Positions 34,241 through 43,454 of a stretch of 64,000 nucleotides of DNA are shown piece by piece. The DNA is from Planctomycetaceae bacterium (GTDB taxonomy: Bacteria; Planctomycetota; Planctomycetia; Pirellulales; Pirellulaceae): contig JACKHN010000005.1 in the NCBI GenBank assembly GCA_020638975.1, positions 124,001 through 188,000 of the forward strand. The letters run 5' to 3'. Made by a program: the position numbers and the translations under genes. Under the pieces are notes generated by a model. That model did no database searches. It saw nothing but the letters and a program-made list of their open reading frames with translations, and was not told the DNA's origin. Position 1 is the first letter of the stretch. Each line of letters starts with the position of its first letter.

Positions 34241-35224
34241 TTATCGCATAGCAGCGCGAACGACGTCAAGAACTTTCGGTTGAGCTTCTTCAAACGAACC
34301 CGCAATGAACGCTCCCGCCGCGGCTTTATGCCCGCCGCCGTTGAATTGCTCAGCAATCTTGTTGCATTGCAATTCGCAACGACTACGAAAACTGAGCTTG
34401 AATCCGCCGGTGGCTTGTTCGACGGCGATGACCGCGAACTGAACGCCGGCAATTGCCAACGTCATGTTGATTGCGTCTTCGGTATCGGCCGGCAAAGCAC
34501 CTGTCGTCTCGAAATCTTCTTTGAGTACGTACGTATGTGCCAGTCGCCCGTCGAGTTCGGTGACCGTTCTCGATAGGATGACGCCGCGAAGTTTCACGCG
34601 ACCGACTGTGTCTTGCTCATAAAGATCCCGATAGATCGCCGGCGGCGATGCGCCAGCGTCCAAGAGCTTGGCAGCAATTCGATAAGTTCCACTGGTTACT
34701 GAGCCAAATCGAAACCAGCCGGTATCCGTTGCCAAGGCCGCATAGATGGGCATCGCCATGTCAGCCGTCAGCTCGACGCCGAGCTCTTCGGCTGCTTCGA
34801 CGACCAGCCTTCCGGTGGCTTCCGCCGTCGTGTTCTTGAACGCTTCGGTATCGAGATCATCTTCGCTGACATGATGGTCAACGACGATCTTTTTGGCTTT
34901 CGTCGCGCGTAGAACGTCGCCCATCGGACCAAGCTGTGCCCAGGCGCTCGTATCGAGCACCATCAGCACTTCGATGTCGTCGAGGTCTTCCATCTGAATC
35001 GTCTCGCCGATCACCTTGATCCGATTGTCAGGATCGATGAACGCGAGGTTCGGCGGCGTCTCCATGCCATTGACGATGGTCACTCGTTTGCCCAACGCTT
35101 CGAGGATCAGGGCCATACCAAGCTCGCTCCCGAGAGCATCACAATCGGGACGAATGTGACTAGTGAGGAGGAAGCGTTCGTGGGCGCGAATGATTTCCGC
35201 GAAGCGGGGCCAGTTGACTGTCAT
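34241..35224 (-). CDS. DHH-family phosphoesterase (NrnA-like oligoribonuclease / pAp phosphatase)
   Basis: A 327-residue protein of the DHH/DHHA1 class. Motif I is SHIRPDCDALGSELG (about 22-36), motif II DTSAW (about 91), the DHH motif VVDHHVSED (about 114-122), motif IV ATDTGWFRFG (about 165-174), and the DHHA1 block GGGHKAAAGAFI near the C-terminus. Such proteins degrade nanoRNA and dephosphorylate 3'-phosphoadenosine 5'-phosphate with Mn2+. It is last in a minus-strand run with ribF, nnrD and larB (gap 57). Confidence 0.9.
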   Translation of the reverse strand: MTVNWPRFAEIIRAHERFLLTSHIRPDCDALGSELGMALILEALGKRVTIVNGMETPPNLAFIDPDNRIKVIGETIQMEDLDDIEVLMVLDTSAWAQLGPMGDVLRATKAKKIVVDHHVSEDDLDTEAFKNTTAEATGRLVVEAAEELGVELTADMAMPIYAALATDTGWFRFGSVTSGTYRIAAKLLDAGASPPAIYRDLYEQDTVGRVKLRGVILSRTVTELDGRLAHTYVLKEDFETTGALPADTEDAINMTLAIAGVQFAVIAVEQATGGFKLSFRSRCELQCNKIAEQFNGGGHKAAAGAFIAGSFEEAQPKVLDVVRAAMR

Positions 35225-35281
35225 GAGGGGGAGGGATGAAAGAGGAAGGATGAAGGAGGAAATAACGAATCGGTTCGCTGG

Positions 35282-36214
35282 TCAGTGTTCGATGTTAGAC
35301 GTTCGACGTTCAACTTCGCGGACGTCGCTGGCGAGTTGTTGTTGGAGTTCTTCGACAGAGGCGAAACGGCGAGTCTCGCGTACGTGTGCTAGAAAGTCAA
35401 CCTCCAGCGGTTGGCCGTACAGCGAGCCCGAGAAGCCGATAAGATGTGCTTCTACCTTCCAGCGATCCTCGCCAAAGGTAGGATTCGGACCAATATTGAC
35501 CGCGGTCGGCCACTGCTGGTTGTTGAAAAAGGCCCGGCCCGCATAGACGCCGATTCCTGGCAATATCGTGTCGATGGCGTCGATATTTGCCGTCGGGAAA
35601 CCGAGCTTCGCACCGCGACCTGCACCATGGGTGACCATACCGCGGATTCGGTAGGGACGCGTCAACATTTCCGCTGCCTGTCCAACATCGCCAGCCTCGA
35701 TCAATCGCCGGATGCGACTGCTGGAAACATAGTCAGTGCCTGCAGTCAACGGTTGCACGACCTCGAGAGCCACGTCATTCGAGTCGCAAAGGGTTCGTAG
35801 GACGTTGATGTCACCAGCTCGATCTTTTCCGAAGTAAAAGTTGGGACCTTCAACCATGGCCCGTGCGCCGAGTCGTTGAACCACGATTTCGCGAAAGAAC
35901 TCCTCCGGTGTCAAAGCAAGCAACTTCTCGTCCGTTGGATAGACGACCATGCCGTCCACTCCGAGTTCCTCGATCAATTCGGCTTTGCGATCCGACCACG
36001 TGAGTGGAGGCGGGACTTCGTTCGGGCGTAATAAACGAACCGGGTGCGGATCGAACGTAAAGACGATTGAAGGTCCGTCGAAGGCTGCCGCACGCGTGCG
36101 AAGCGTCTCGACAATCCGCGCGTGACCTTGATGTACACCATCAAAGTTTCCGATCGACACCGCTCCGCCACGCAACTCCGTAGGCAACTCGTTTAGATTA
36201 CGAACCAGCTTCAC
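35282..36214 (-). CDS. ribF: Bifunctional riboflavin kinase / FAD synthetase
   Basis: A 310-residue RibF. The FMN adenylyltransferase domain (about 1-175) has VSIGNFDGVHQGHARI, FTFDPHP, and SSSRIRRLIEAGDV. The riboflavin kinase domain (about 185-300) has GMVTHGAGRGAKLGFPTANI with the PTAN motif and RRFASVEELQQQL. It makes FMN and FAD from riboflavin. The start follows the nnrD stop by 3 bases. Confidence 0.95.
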   Translation of the reverse strand: MKLVRNLNELPTELRGGAVSIGNFDGVHQGHARIVETLRTRAAAFDGPSIVFTFDPHPVRLLRPNEVPPPLTWSDRKAELIEELGVDGMVVYPTDEKLLALTPEEFFREIVVQRLGARAMVEGPNFYFGKDRAGDINVLRTLCDSNDVALEVVQPLTAGTDYVSSSRIRRLIEAGDVGQAAEMLTRPYRIRGMVTHGAGRGAKLGFPTANIDAIDTILPGIGVYAGRAFFNNQQWPTAVNIGPNPTFGEDRWKVEAHLIGFSGSLYGQPLEVDFLAHVRETRRFASVEELQQQLASDVREVERRTSNIEH

Positions 36215-36217
36215 ACG

Positions 36218-37108
36218 CTACGCCTTTTCGTGTTCTGGACGATCTAGTGAAGAAAATGCGGCTGGCAGATATGCCACGATATCGCTGGCGATCAGCGAGG
36301 TCATGCCAAGCTTTGCGGCTGCCAAGTCGCCAGCCAAGCCGTGGACGTGGGCACCAAGTCGTGCCGCTTCAAATGGTGCAAGCCCTTGACCAATCAACGC
36401 GGCAATGACTCCGGTCAGTACATCGCCTGAGCCGCCCGTCGCCATACCGGGGTTGCCGGTTTGGTTGTGTGCGGAACGCCTGCCATCAGTGATAACGGTT
36501 CGATGTCCCTTCAAGAGAACAACGACTCGCCGTCGGATTGCGAACTGAGCGGCGAACAGTTCGGCCTGCTGGCGATCGATTTGATCATCACCAACGAGCC
36601 GTTTGAACTCACCGAGATGCGGCGTCAAGATGCGTGGACCAGCTGGGTCGTCGAGCCGATCATGGCGTTCTGACAAAGCGTAAAGTGCGTCGGCATCAAA
36701 GACGATCGGCTGCGGCAGAACCTCGTACATCCAAGCGACGAGATCGGTCACTCGCTGCGATCGGCCAAGTCCTGGTCCACATGCGATGCAAGTCGCCGAA
36801 TCAGCTAACTCGGCTAGCTGCTCTTGTGCCACTACGCTCAATCGGCCTCGTTCGTCACAAGGCAACGGCACGGTCATGTACGACGGCTCGAAAGATGCAA
36901 TAACATCGAGGCAAACATCAGGAACCGCGAGTGTCACCAAGCCTGCTCCTGATCGCAAGCAAGCCATTCCCGCCAACGCGATAGCGCCACTCATCCCGCG
37001 AGATCCACCAACCAACAAGACTTTGCCATAGTCTCCCTTGTGGCTATCCGCCGCACGTACTGGCAGGATCGGCAACTCGGTAAGCGTATTCGTCGTCGAA
37101 TCACCCAT
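36218..37108 (-). CDS. nnrD: ADP/ATP-dependent NAD(P)H-hydrate dehydratase
   Basis: A 296-residue ribokinase-like fold. Characteristic blocks are GDYGKVLLVGGSRGMSGAI (about 26-44), CGPGLGRS near 114, FDADALYAL near 141, LTPHLGEFKRLVG, and GNPGMATGGSGDVLTGVIA with the catalytic Asp. It dehydrates damaged NAD(P)H hydrates at the cost of ATP or ADP. The epimerase part (NnrE), often fused, is not present here. The gene is 2 bases after larB and 3 before ribF. Confidence 0.93.
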   Translation of the reverse strand: MGDSTTNTLTELPILPVRAADSHKGDYGKVLLVGGSRGMSGAIALAGMACLRSGAGLVTLAVPDVCLDVIASFEPSYMTVPLPCDERGRLSVVAQEQLAELADSATCIACGPGLGRSQRVTDLVAWMYEVLPQPIVFDADALYALSERHDRLDDPAGPRILTPHLGEFKRLVGDDQIDRQQAELFAAQFAIRRRVVVLLKGHRTVITDGRRSAHNQTGNPGMATGGSGDVLTGVIAALIGQGLAPFEAARLGAHVHGLAGDLAAAKLGMTSLIASDIVAYLPAAFSSLDRPEHEKA

Positions 37109-37110
37109 CG

Positions 37111-37824
37111 TTATCCCTCTCTCGCCCTCTCCCCGTCTCGCTGCCCCCTGCCCTGCCCTGCTCGCGAAGCGATCAATCCTGCGATGTAGCCACCTTTGAA
37201 ACCGGCGTCGATGTTGACGACGGTCACATTCGCGGCGCAGCTATTCAGCATGCTGAGCAGAGCCGAAATACCTCCCAGATTCGCTCCGTAGCCGACACTC
37301 GTCGGCACGGCGATCACGGGACAATCAACATAGCCACCGACAACGCTCGGCAAAGCACCTTCCATACCGGCCACAACGACAACTGCATCGCAGCCTCGTA
37401 GTTGATTAACCTTTTCAGGTAATCGGTGAGGCCCGGCGACTCCAACGTCGTGGACCATCGAGACGTTGACGTGCATCCAATCAAGTGTCTCATACGCCTC
37501 CTCGGCGACCGGTAAATCACTCGTCCCAGCGGTGACAACGACGACGCGTCCACACTTTTCGACAGATCTTGCTTCCGGCCCCGCCAGACGAAACGTCCGC
37601 GCCCGTTCATTGTAGGTGCCGGCAGGAAAGACCTTGAGCAGTTGCTCAGACTTCTCGCTCGCAATTCGAGTCGCCAAAACGTCCGTATCGTTCTCAAGCA
37701 ATTGTTTGAAGATCGAAGTGAGTGTGTCGACACACTTGCCTTCGCCGAACACGACTTCGGGGAAGCCGCATCGGCGGGCGCGATCGAGATCAAGCGTGAA
37801 TGGTTCTGGTTGGGGATCGGACAT
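37111..37824 (-). CDS. larB: LarB, nickel-pincer cofactor biosynthesis protein (NCAIR mutase-like)
   Basis: A 237-residue protein. The N-terminal block LDLDRARRCGFPEVVFGEGK is specific for LarB. The PurE-like domain has VTAGTSDLPVAEEA, DVGVAGPHRL, VVVAGMEGALPSVVGG, PTSVGYGANLGGISALLSML and DAGFKGGYIAG. LarB carboxylates and hydrolyses nicotinic acid adenine dinucleotide, the first step to the nickel-pincer cofactor of lactate racemase-type enzymes. larC and larE are not visible nearby. It heads the run larB-nnrD-ribF. Confidence 0.92.
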   Translation of the reverse strand: MSDPQPEPFTLDLDRARRCGFPEVVFGEGKCVDTLTSIFKQLLENDTDVLATRIASEKSEQLLKVFPAGTYNERARTFRLAGPEARSVEKCGRVVVVTAGTSDLPVAEEAYETLDWMHVNVSMVHDVGVAGPHRLPEKVNQLRGCDAVVVVAGMEGALPSVVGGYVDCPVIAVPTSVGYGANLGGISALLSMLNSCAANVTVVNIDAGFKGGYIAGLIASRAGQGRGQRDGERAREG

Positions 37825-37890
37825 AGCCCCATCCTATTGTCCGAGGCAACCGCCTTGTAGTGGGCAGCCTCATCAACCGCAGGGTATCGG

Positions 37891-38340
37891 TTAATCCGTC
37901 GGCAGCCGCACTGCGGTCAACCAATACGTGCCGATCTGGCGGACGAGTTCTAGCAGGTCATCAAAGTTGGCGGCCTTGGTCATGAAGGCGTTGGCGTGCA
38001 AGTCATAACATTCACGAATATCGACGTTCGATCGCGAACTCGTCAACACAATGACTGGAATCCGCCGCAAGGCCTCGGAGGTCTTGACAGCTTCTAGCAC
38101 TTCACGCCCGTCGAGTCCAGGAAGATTCAGGTCGAGGAGTATGATTGCGGGACGCGGCGCATTGACGAAAGGCCCTTCTTGCTTGAGAAACGCCAACGCC
38201 TCGTCGCCATTTGTGGCGACATGCAATCGGTAGTCGAACGCCTGCTCCTCGAAGGCTTTTTCGAGCAAGACGACGTCGGCGCGATTGTCCTCGACGAGAA
38301 GGATATTGCAAGAACCATGTTCCGATTCCGTCGCGTTCAC
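37891..38340 (-). CDS. Single-domain response regulator (Rcp1-like)
   Basis: A 149-residue receiver domain with no output domain. Acidic pair in LLVEDNRADVVLL (about 14-26), phospho-Asp in ILLDLNLPGLDGREVL (about 67-82), VLTSSRSN, and Lys in AFMTKAANFDDL. The wording matches the Rcp1/phytochrome-partner group that often follows PAS-GAF histidine kinases. It overlaps the kinase gene by 4 bases and so is its likely partner. Confidence 0.93.
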   Translation of the reverse strand: MNATESEHGSCNILLVEDNRADVVLLEKAFEEQAFDYRLHVATNGDEALAFLKQEGPFVNAPRPAIILLDLNLPGLDGREVLEAVKTSEALRRIPVIVLTSSRSNVDIRECYDLHANAFMTKAANFDDLLELVRQIGTYWLTAVRLPTD

Positions 38341-40055
38341 AGCAAATCCCTCACGGGCAATGTGAAGTAGAACGTGCTTCCCTCGCCAGATGTCGATTCA
38401 ACCCAAATCCGACCGCCGTGCCGTTCGACAACGCGTTTGCAGATGGCCAGACCAATACCGGTTCCGGGAAATCGGTCGCGATTGTGCAGCCGCCGAAAGA
38501 ATTCGAACACGCGGTCATAGTGATCGGGATCGATACCAATACCATGATCGCGGACCGATAGTAGCCATTCGTTGCCTTGAAGCACCGCACCGATCTCAAT
38601 CTTCGGTGGCGGTTGATCGTGAAACTTGATGGCGTTGCTAATTAGGTTTTGCAGCAGTTGCACCAGCTGTGGTTTGTCTCCGACGACGGTCGGTAATTCA
38701 CCGAAAGTTATCTCCGCCTTGGTGTCCCGAACCGACGCACGGAGATTTGTCAGTACTAGTTGCACGACACGATCAAGTTTCACGGCTTGATAAGGTCGCG
38801 ATTGGTAGTCGATCTCCGAATACTCAAGCAAGTCGTGAATCAGCGTCTGCATGCGTTGCCCGCCTTCAACGACAAACCCAAGCCACTCCATTGTTTCCGG
38901 ATCTACGTCAGCCGGCATACGCTTCTGCAGGAGTTGTCCAAAGTTTGTCACCATTCGGATTGGCTCTTGCAGATCGTGCGACGCGATATAAGCAAACTGC
39001 CGCAATTCATCATTGCTTCGGACGAGTTCCTTGTTCGCTTCCGCCAACGCCTTTGTGCGCCGGGCGACACGCCGTTCGAGCGATTCGTTGATGTCGCGTA
39101 GCAACGTCTTTGTTCGGTCATGTTCGATCGCGATTCCAGCCAGCTGCGCGGAGATCTCGATAATCTCCAGCTCCAATCGAATCGGCTCACGCGGTTCTGA
39201 AAAGTACATCGCAAACGTCCCAAGGACGGTGCCTTCGAGCGAAATAATCGGTTCGGACCAGCAAGCTCGCAAATCAAGCCGCTCGACGATCGGCAGATAG
39301 GCTGCCCAATACGAATGATTCCGGATGTCTCGCACGATGACCCGTTTTCCCGAGTGGGCTGCCGTGCCACAGGAACCCATCGCCGGGCCGATTTTCAGGC
39401 CATCCACTGCCTCGTTATAGAACTGCGGCAAGCTCGGGGCGGCACCAATGTGCAAACACTGGCTTTCTTGATTAAGAACGAGCACGGAGCACACCATGCC
39501 GGGGAGCAGATCTTCGATCGTGTTTACAAGTGTGTGGAGTACGTCGTTCAGCGCATCGCCACGGGCAATTCGCTCTAACACCTGAGATCGCCCTCGCTCG
39601 CACAGATCGAGTTGTTTGCGTTCGCTGATCTCGGTAATACTCCCCCGGAGAACGCTGCGATCGCCCCAAGGCATTCGCACCAGCCGAACCTCGCAGGGGA
39701 ACTGTTGCCCTGCGGAATTGCGGTGCCACCATTCAAATGTCGGCGCGCCACCCTCGACGGCTGCGTGAATGTAGGCGCTTGCCGAAGTGGGAGAGGCGAG
39801 TCCTCCGGGCTGGTGAGTCGGACTGACGTCGAGCGGGCCAAGTTCGGCAAGTTCCTCGCGGGACAAACCAAACAACGCCTCCGCCCGAGGATTCACGTCG
39901 ATGAATCTTCCCGTGTCGACGTCCAGCATCACAATGGCTTCGGGCGCATACGCAAAGAGCGTATTCAACCGCTTCTCTGACTCGCGGAGAGCCGTTTGAG
40001 CCGCATCAAGCTCTTCCAGCAGCGATTCGACGTCAGTTGCAGGGCGATTGGGCAT
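38337..40055 (-). CDS. PAS-GAF sensor histidine kinase
   Basis: A 572-residue soluble kinase. A PAS/PAC region (about 25-150; FAYAPEAIVMLDVDTGRF, GEDRSVLR-like PAC end at WGDRSVLRGSITEI) is followed by GAF (about 165-320; LRACWSEPIISLEGTVLGTF), a helical linker, HisKA with FAYIASHDLQEPIRMV (His near 365), and HATPase (NLISNAIKFHDQP, SVRDHGIGIDPDH, RDRFPGTGIGLAICKRVV). No membrane segment. The build resembles phytochrome-like kinases, without a visible chromophore Cys. It acts with the receiver protein at 37891. Confidence 0.92.
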   Translation of the reverse strand: MPNRPATDVESLLEELDAAQTALRESEKRLNTLFAYAPEAIVMLDVDTGRFIDVNPRAEALFGLSREELAELGPLDVSPTHQPGGLASPTSASAYIHAAVEGGAPTFEWWHRNSAGQQFPCEVRLVRMPWGDRSVLRGSITEISERKQLDLCERGRSQVLERIARGDALNDVLHTLVNTIEDLLPGMVCSVLVLNQESQCLHIGAAPSLPQFYNEAVDGLKIGPAMGSCGTAAHSGKRVIVRDIRNHSYWAAYLPIVERLDLRACWSEPIISLEGTVLGTFAMYFSEPREPIRLELEIIEISAQLAGIAIEHDRTKTLLRDINESLERRVARRTKALAEANKELVRSNDELRQFAYIASHDLQEPIRMVTNFGQLLQKRMPADVDPETMEWLGFVVEGGQRMQTLIHDLLEYSEIDYQSRPYQAVKLDRVVQLVLTNLRASVRDTKAEITFGELPTVVGDKPQLVQLLQNLISNAIKFHDQPPPKIEIGAVLQGNEWLLSVRDHGIGIDPDHYDRVFEFFRRLHNRDRFPGTGIGLAICKRVVERHGGRIWVESTSGEGSTFYFTLPVRDLL

Positions 40056-40437
40056 TAGCGTTTCCGCACATTTTACGCACTAGAACCCCCCGAGCCTTAC
40101 GTGGCTTGAGAGTCTTACCTCGTTTGTACAACCGCCTAATGAATAAAATACCAGAAACACTTAACCCAGGATACGCGCGACCGTTGTGTCAAATCCACAT
40201 TGTCCGAGTCCGCTTGGCGATTACGAACGGATGACCACTCACGCCTCGAATACGGCGCGGCTGGCGAGCCACTCCCTGCACTCCCCTTGCTCCACAGCGT
40301 AACCCGAACGAAAATCGCGGTTTCGTGTCCTCCATTCGGTCTGCGCGATCGTCCTGAGTCGACGAGCGTTGGACCGCGACCAACTTTTCGGTCGGTGCCC
40401 GTCAGCGGCCCGATTGGCCTTCGCAAGGGAAATTATC
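40056..40437. other. 382-bp gap between the histidine kinase and argG
   Basis: I see no gene or strong repeat. CGACC (about 40377-40381) and GGTCG (40390-40394) can form a weak 5-bp stem 45 bases before argG. AAGGGA about ten bases before ATG 40438 is the likely ribosome-binding site. The promoters of the two divergent genes should lie here. Confidence 0.4.
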
Positions 40438-41652
40438 ATGCCGAGCTGTGTTCTTGCCTATTCGGGCGGCCTCGATACGTCTGTCATTCTGGGTTGGTTG
40501 ATGGACGAAGGTTACGACGTTCACGCGGTTTACGTCGATCTTGGGCAACCGTGCGAAGACCGTGAAGCAATCCTTGAAAAGGCCCGCAAGGTCGGAGCCA
40601 AGAGCGCCCGCATCGTCGATGCCCAGGAAGAGATGTGTCGCGACTTTGCCTTTCCCGTCATGCAATGGCAAGCCAAGTACGAAGGCATCTATCTGCTGGG
40701 CACCTCGATCGCCCGACCGCTGATCTCGAAGGTCTGCTTGCAGGTCGCTCGCGAAGTCGGTGCCGATGCCTATGCCCACGGAGCCACCGGCAAAGGCAAC
40801 GACCAATGCCGCTTTCAGCTTGCCGCCGAAGCCCTCGACCCAGGCGTGAAAGTCATCGCTCCCTGGCGGATGGAGAAGTTTCGCAATGTGTTTCCGGGCC
40901 GCAGCCAGATGATCGCCTACTGCGAACAGAAGAACATCCCCATTAAAGTCAGTGCGTCGAAGCCCTACAGTTCCGACGAGAACTGTCTGCATATCAGTTA
41001 CGAAGCCGGCGAGTTGGAAGACTTGACGGTCAACGGCGTCGAACTTGTCGACTTCGGAATGGGCGTCTCGCCTCAGCAAGCTCCCGACAAATCCGAGAAG
41101 GTCACCGTCGCCTTCGAGGCCGGTATCCCGGTCGCGGTGAATGGCAAGAAGGTTACCGCGCTTGAAGCAGTCAAAACCTTGAACGAAATCGGTGGACGCA
41201 ATGGTGTCGGTCGGATCGATATGGTCGAAAATCGATTCGTCGGGATGAAGAGTCGGGGAGTTTACGAAGCTCCCGGCATGACGATCTTGTACGACGCCCA
41301 TCGCGTGCTGGAGCAGCTAACGCTCGACCGGGATCTCACGCATTTACGCGATCGCCTCGCTCCCGAAGTCGCCGAAATGGTGTACTACGGTTTTTGGTAC
41401 GCCGCCAAGTTCGATGCGTTATTGGCGTTCATCCACGAAGCCCAAAAGAACGTCACAGGTGAAGTGACGTTGAACCTGTACAAAGGCAACCTGCAAGTCG
41501 ACAGCCGTACCAGCCCAAACAGTCTGTACGACGAAGGCATCGCCACGATGGAAGGCGGCGGCTCGTACAACCAAACCGACGCCGAAGGCTTCCTCCGCAT
41601 TCAAGGATTGCCGATCCGAGTTCAAGGCCGCGTGACACCTCGGGCGTATTAG
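40438..41652 (+). CDS. argG: Argininosuccinate synthase
   Basis: A 404-residue enzyme, normal length. It starts CVLAYSGGLDTSVILGWL with the PP-loop SGGLDTS, followed by YLLGTSIARPLISK, AHGATGKGNDQCRF, and DENCLHISYEAGELED. It joins citrulline and aspartate with ATP in arginine synthesis. An upstream in-frame extension to 40369 is not conserved, so ATG 40438 is chosen. It is the last clear housekeeping gene before the accessory region. Confidence 0.96.
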   Translation: MPSCVLAYSGGLDTSVILGWLMDEGYDVHAVYVDLGQPCEDREAILEKARKVGAKSARIVDAQEEMCRDFAFPVMQWQAKYEGIYLLGTSIARPLISKVCLQVAREVGADAYAHGATGKGNDQCRFQLAAEALDPGVKVIAPWRMEKFRNVFPGRSQMIAYCEQKNIPIKVSASKPYSSDENCLHISYEAGELEDLTVNGVELVDFGMGVSPQQAPDKSEKVTVAFEAGIPVAVNGKKVTALEAVKTLNEIGGRNGVGRIDMVENRFVGMKSRGVYEAPGMTILYDAHRVLEQLTLDRDLTHLRDRLAPEVAEMVYYGFWYAAKFDALLAFIHEAQKNVTGEVTLNLYKGNLQVDSRTSPNSLYDEGIATMEGGGSYNQTDAEGFLRIQGLPIRVQGRVTPRAY

Positions 41653-41685
41653 ACTAATTCGGTCTGTGATCCTCTTTCGATTGCG

Positions 41686-41835
41686 GTACAACGGGTTGTG
41701 TGGCCGACGCCGCCCCTGAACGAAGCGAAAGACGTTGGCCGACCGAGAGATTATACAACGAGAGCCCACGTGGATTGAAGAAGGAAGGCGTTTGCGGCAT
41801 GGATGCCGCAACTCAGCGGCCACACATTGTTGTCG
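41686..41835 (-). repeat. attC-like site A
   Basis: GTACAAC (41686-41692) and GTTGTCG (41829-41835) are the outer boxes. TGTGTGGCCG (41697-41706) and CGGCCACACA (41817-41826) are perfectly complementary inner boxes. The interior (GACGCCGCCCCTGAACGAAG, GATTGAAGAAGGAAGGCGT) is shared with the copy at 44022-44162. The stop codon of the next minus-strand gene lies 5 bases beyond the right box. Confidence 0.5.
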
Positions 41836-41839
41836 GCCA

Positions 41840-42229
41840 CTACGGTTGATCTTGCATTTGTGACCAACTCTGGCGGTCGCCAAGATAGCCTGTACAGACG
41901 AAATAATTGAGGTAGCCAACGGGCAGAGCAACGAGCAATAGCAATAGAGCCGCAGGCATCCACCACCGCCGGAAGACTGCGTAAACGATCGACATTGCCC
42001 AAAGGGACCAAAAGATTGTGCCGATCCCTCCGCCGACGAACATTACGAGCGCATCAGTGAGATTGAAATCACCGAAGAACGGTTCATCACCAGCCCACGC
42101 AACTAACGGGATCGTCAGCACAGTCGCGACAACGGCAGTTATTGTCATCGCAGGAGAGAACCACGCAGGTTGGGAGTGATGTTCTGCTGCGGATTCAGCG
42201 GTCGGTGGGCTGTAAGGGTTTGAACTCAA
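41840..42229 (-). CDS. Small hypothetical membrane protein, possible cassette gene
   Basis: A 129-residue protein if it starts at TTG 42229 (SSNPYSPPTAES). This NPYxPP opening is common in small planctomycete membrane proteins. Three hydrophobic stretches follow (about residues 30-48, 60-85 and 95-115). The frame is open to 42313, but the earlier part lies inside a repeat also found at 44630 and 51485, which argues for the later start. No function can be assigned. It lies between two repeats in the cassette-like region. Confidence 0.6.
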   Translation of the reverse strand: MSSNPYSPPTAESAAEHHSQPAWFSPAMTITAVVATVLTIPLVAWAGDEPFFGDFNLTDALVMFVGGGIGTIFWSLWAMSIVYAVFRRWWMPAALLLLLVALPVGYLNYFVCTGYLGDRQSWSQMQDQP

Positions 42230-42247
42230 AGCAATCTGGCGACCGAC

Positions 42248-42450
42248 AACATACACTTCAAACGACAACTTGTCGCAAGGAACGGTTAAGCTGGGAAAGC
42301 TGACTTGCAACATCGGTCGATGGGGCTGATTATTGGCTCACCGTCGCGGCTTGACAAGTATCACGATCCGTGTGTCATCTTGCGGTACGATTGGGTGAGC
42401 ACGAAAGACACGAAAGTTACGAAAAGGGATGGACTAAGAGAGGCGAGCGA
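42248..42450. repeat. Dispersed repeat, copy 1 of 3 (CACGAAA type)
   Basis: Runs through AAGGAACGGTTAAGCTGGG, GGCTGATTATTGGCTCACCG and GATTGGGTGAGCACGAAAG. About 85 percent alike, by eye, to copies near 44630-44830 and 51485-51660. It has no coding content. It precedes the start of the 41840-42229 gene. Confidence 0.75.
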
Positions 42451-42617
42451 CCGGCCACGCATTCGTTCCCTTTCGTGCGCTTCGCGACTTTCATGGTTGA
42501 ATTCCGTCTGTCGTTCAGCAGCACGCAAACGCTGAACAACACATCCGATGCGGCGTTCGGAGAATGGCAAGAGCAGCCTCAGAGAATGTGGTTACTTGTT
42601 CGGTCATTCTCGATTGA

Positions 42618-42757
42618 ACAACAGTTTGAATGTCGGACACCGCCCTCATCGAAGCCTACCAACGCTGAGTAAGAGTGGTTGTCGAGAGGGACGAACGTTG
42701 AAACAAGCGTGAGGATGTGCAGTAGGCGGCAGTCGCATACTTTGCCGTGTTTCCACA
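42618..42757 (-). repeat. attC-like site G (degenerate)
   Basis: GAATGTCGGACACCGCC (42628-42644) pairs partly with GGCGGCAGTCGCATAC (42725-42740), leaving two bases of the left arm unpaired, as extrahelical bases do in attC sites. The interior GACACCGCCC...AACGTTGAAACAAGCG resembles the copy at 43281. Outer boxes are not canonical. The toxin gene stop lies 3 bases beyond. Confidence 0.35.
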
Positions 42758-42759
42758 AA

Positions 42760-43056
42760 CTACCGCAGGCGTCCTCGCCACTTGCTTGGATCGGAAGCAG
42801 AATGGAAGACACCGAGTACTTCGGTCAATCGTGAATGCTCGAAGACGATCAGATAAGGAAATCGACCCGCACGGGCCGCGCGAAGAGGAGCATCAACGAT
42901 CGCGAACGATTCTGGTCGCAGTTCAACCGCGTCGAGACGTGAATTGACGTCGGCACGGAAACGATTTCCAAGCTCAACAGAAATGCTGTCGTACCATTCA
43001 GTCGCAGCCGAGAGATCGTCGGCAACAAGCGGATGAAACCGAAGCGAATCAGCCAT
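42760..43056 (-). CDS. RelE/ParE-family toxin
   Basis: A 98-residue protein. The fold signature is LRFHPLVADDLSAATEWYDSIS at the start (helix pair), then ELGNRFRADVNSRLDAVE, and the strands GRFPYLIVFEHSRL and EVLGVFHSASDPSKWRGR. The ending SDPSKWRGR resembles the active-site tail of RelE/ParE proteins encoded with TIGR02574-type antitoxins. Its start at 43056 overlaps the end of the antitoxin by 8 bases. It would inhibit translation or gyrase when free. Confidence 0.85.
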   Translation of the reverse strand: MADSLRFHPLVADDLSAATEWYDSISVELGNRFRADVNSRLDAVELRPESFAIVDAPLRAARAGRFPYLIVFEHSRLTEVLGVFHSASDPSKWRGRLR

Positions 43057-43261
43057 CGACGCGCCGCCAAAGTTCGTCGCGATCGATGGCGATCGAAGGA
43101 TCCGCTTTGAGTTCTGCCGAGCGTCGAGTAGCTTCCTCAAATTGCCAAGGTTGAAGTTCGATGGGTGCGCCCGAAGCACCAATGTCATCCCACAACGCTT
43201 CGACGATACGCAACTTGTCCGCAATAGGCAGGTTGCGAAGATCAGAGATATCAATGCTCAT
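43049..43261 (-). CDS. Addiction-module antitoxin (TIGR02574-like)
   Basis: A 70-residue protein: LPIADKLRIVEALWDDIGAS at residues 11-30, followed by LQPWQFEEATRRSAELKADP and DRDELWRRVDG at the end. This is the typical text of the putative addiction-module component family that pairs with ParE/RelE-like toxins. The downstream toxin overlaps it. AGGA precedes the ATG. Confidence 0.9.
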   Translation of the reverse strand: MSIDISDLRNLPIADKLRIVEALWDDIGASGAPIELQPWQFEEATRRSAELKADPSIAIDRDELWRRVDG

Positions 43262-43280
43262 GTTTATATTCCTAAGGGAG

Positions 43281-43417
43281 ACGACGCACGAGAATGCCCG
43301 ACACCGCCCATCTTGAAGACAACCAATATCAAGCTAAAGTTGATTCTCCAACGAGACAACCGTTGAAGCAAGAGCGAAGACGTGCCGAAGGCGCTCTGCG
43401 AGCATTCGTTGTTAAGT
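43281..43417 (-). repeat. attC-like site H
   Basis: GAATGCCCG (43292-43300) and CGAGCATTC (43399-43407) pair at 8 of 9 bases. GTTAAGT (43411-43417) fits GTTRRRY exactly; on the minus strand it reads ACTTAAC, fitting RYYYAAC. The opposite outer box (near 43283) lacks the AAC triplet. The interior shows GACACCGCCC and AACGAGACAACCGTTGAAGC. Confidence 0.45.
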
Positions 43418-43454
43418 GACGCCAGCGTAGTGAGGAGGTCCCGTTACTCCCCTT

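Noticed and set aside
41419..42313. Longer reading frames starting in the repeats at 41686 and 42248
   Set aside because: The N-terminal parts are repeat sequence (the same residues appear at 43455-44087), so they do not belong to the proteins.
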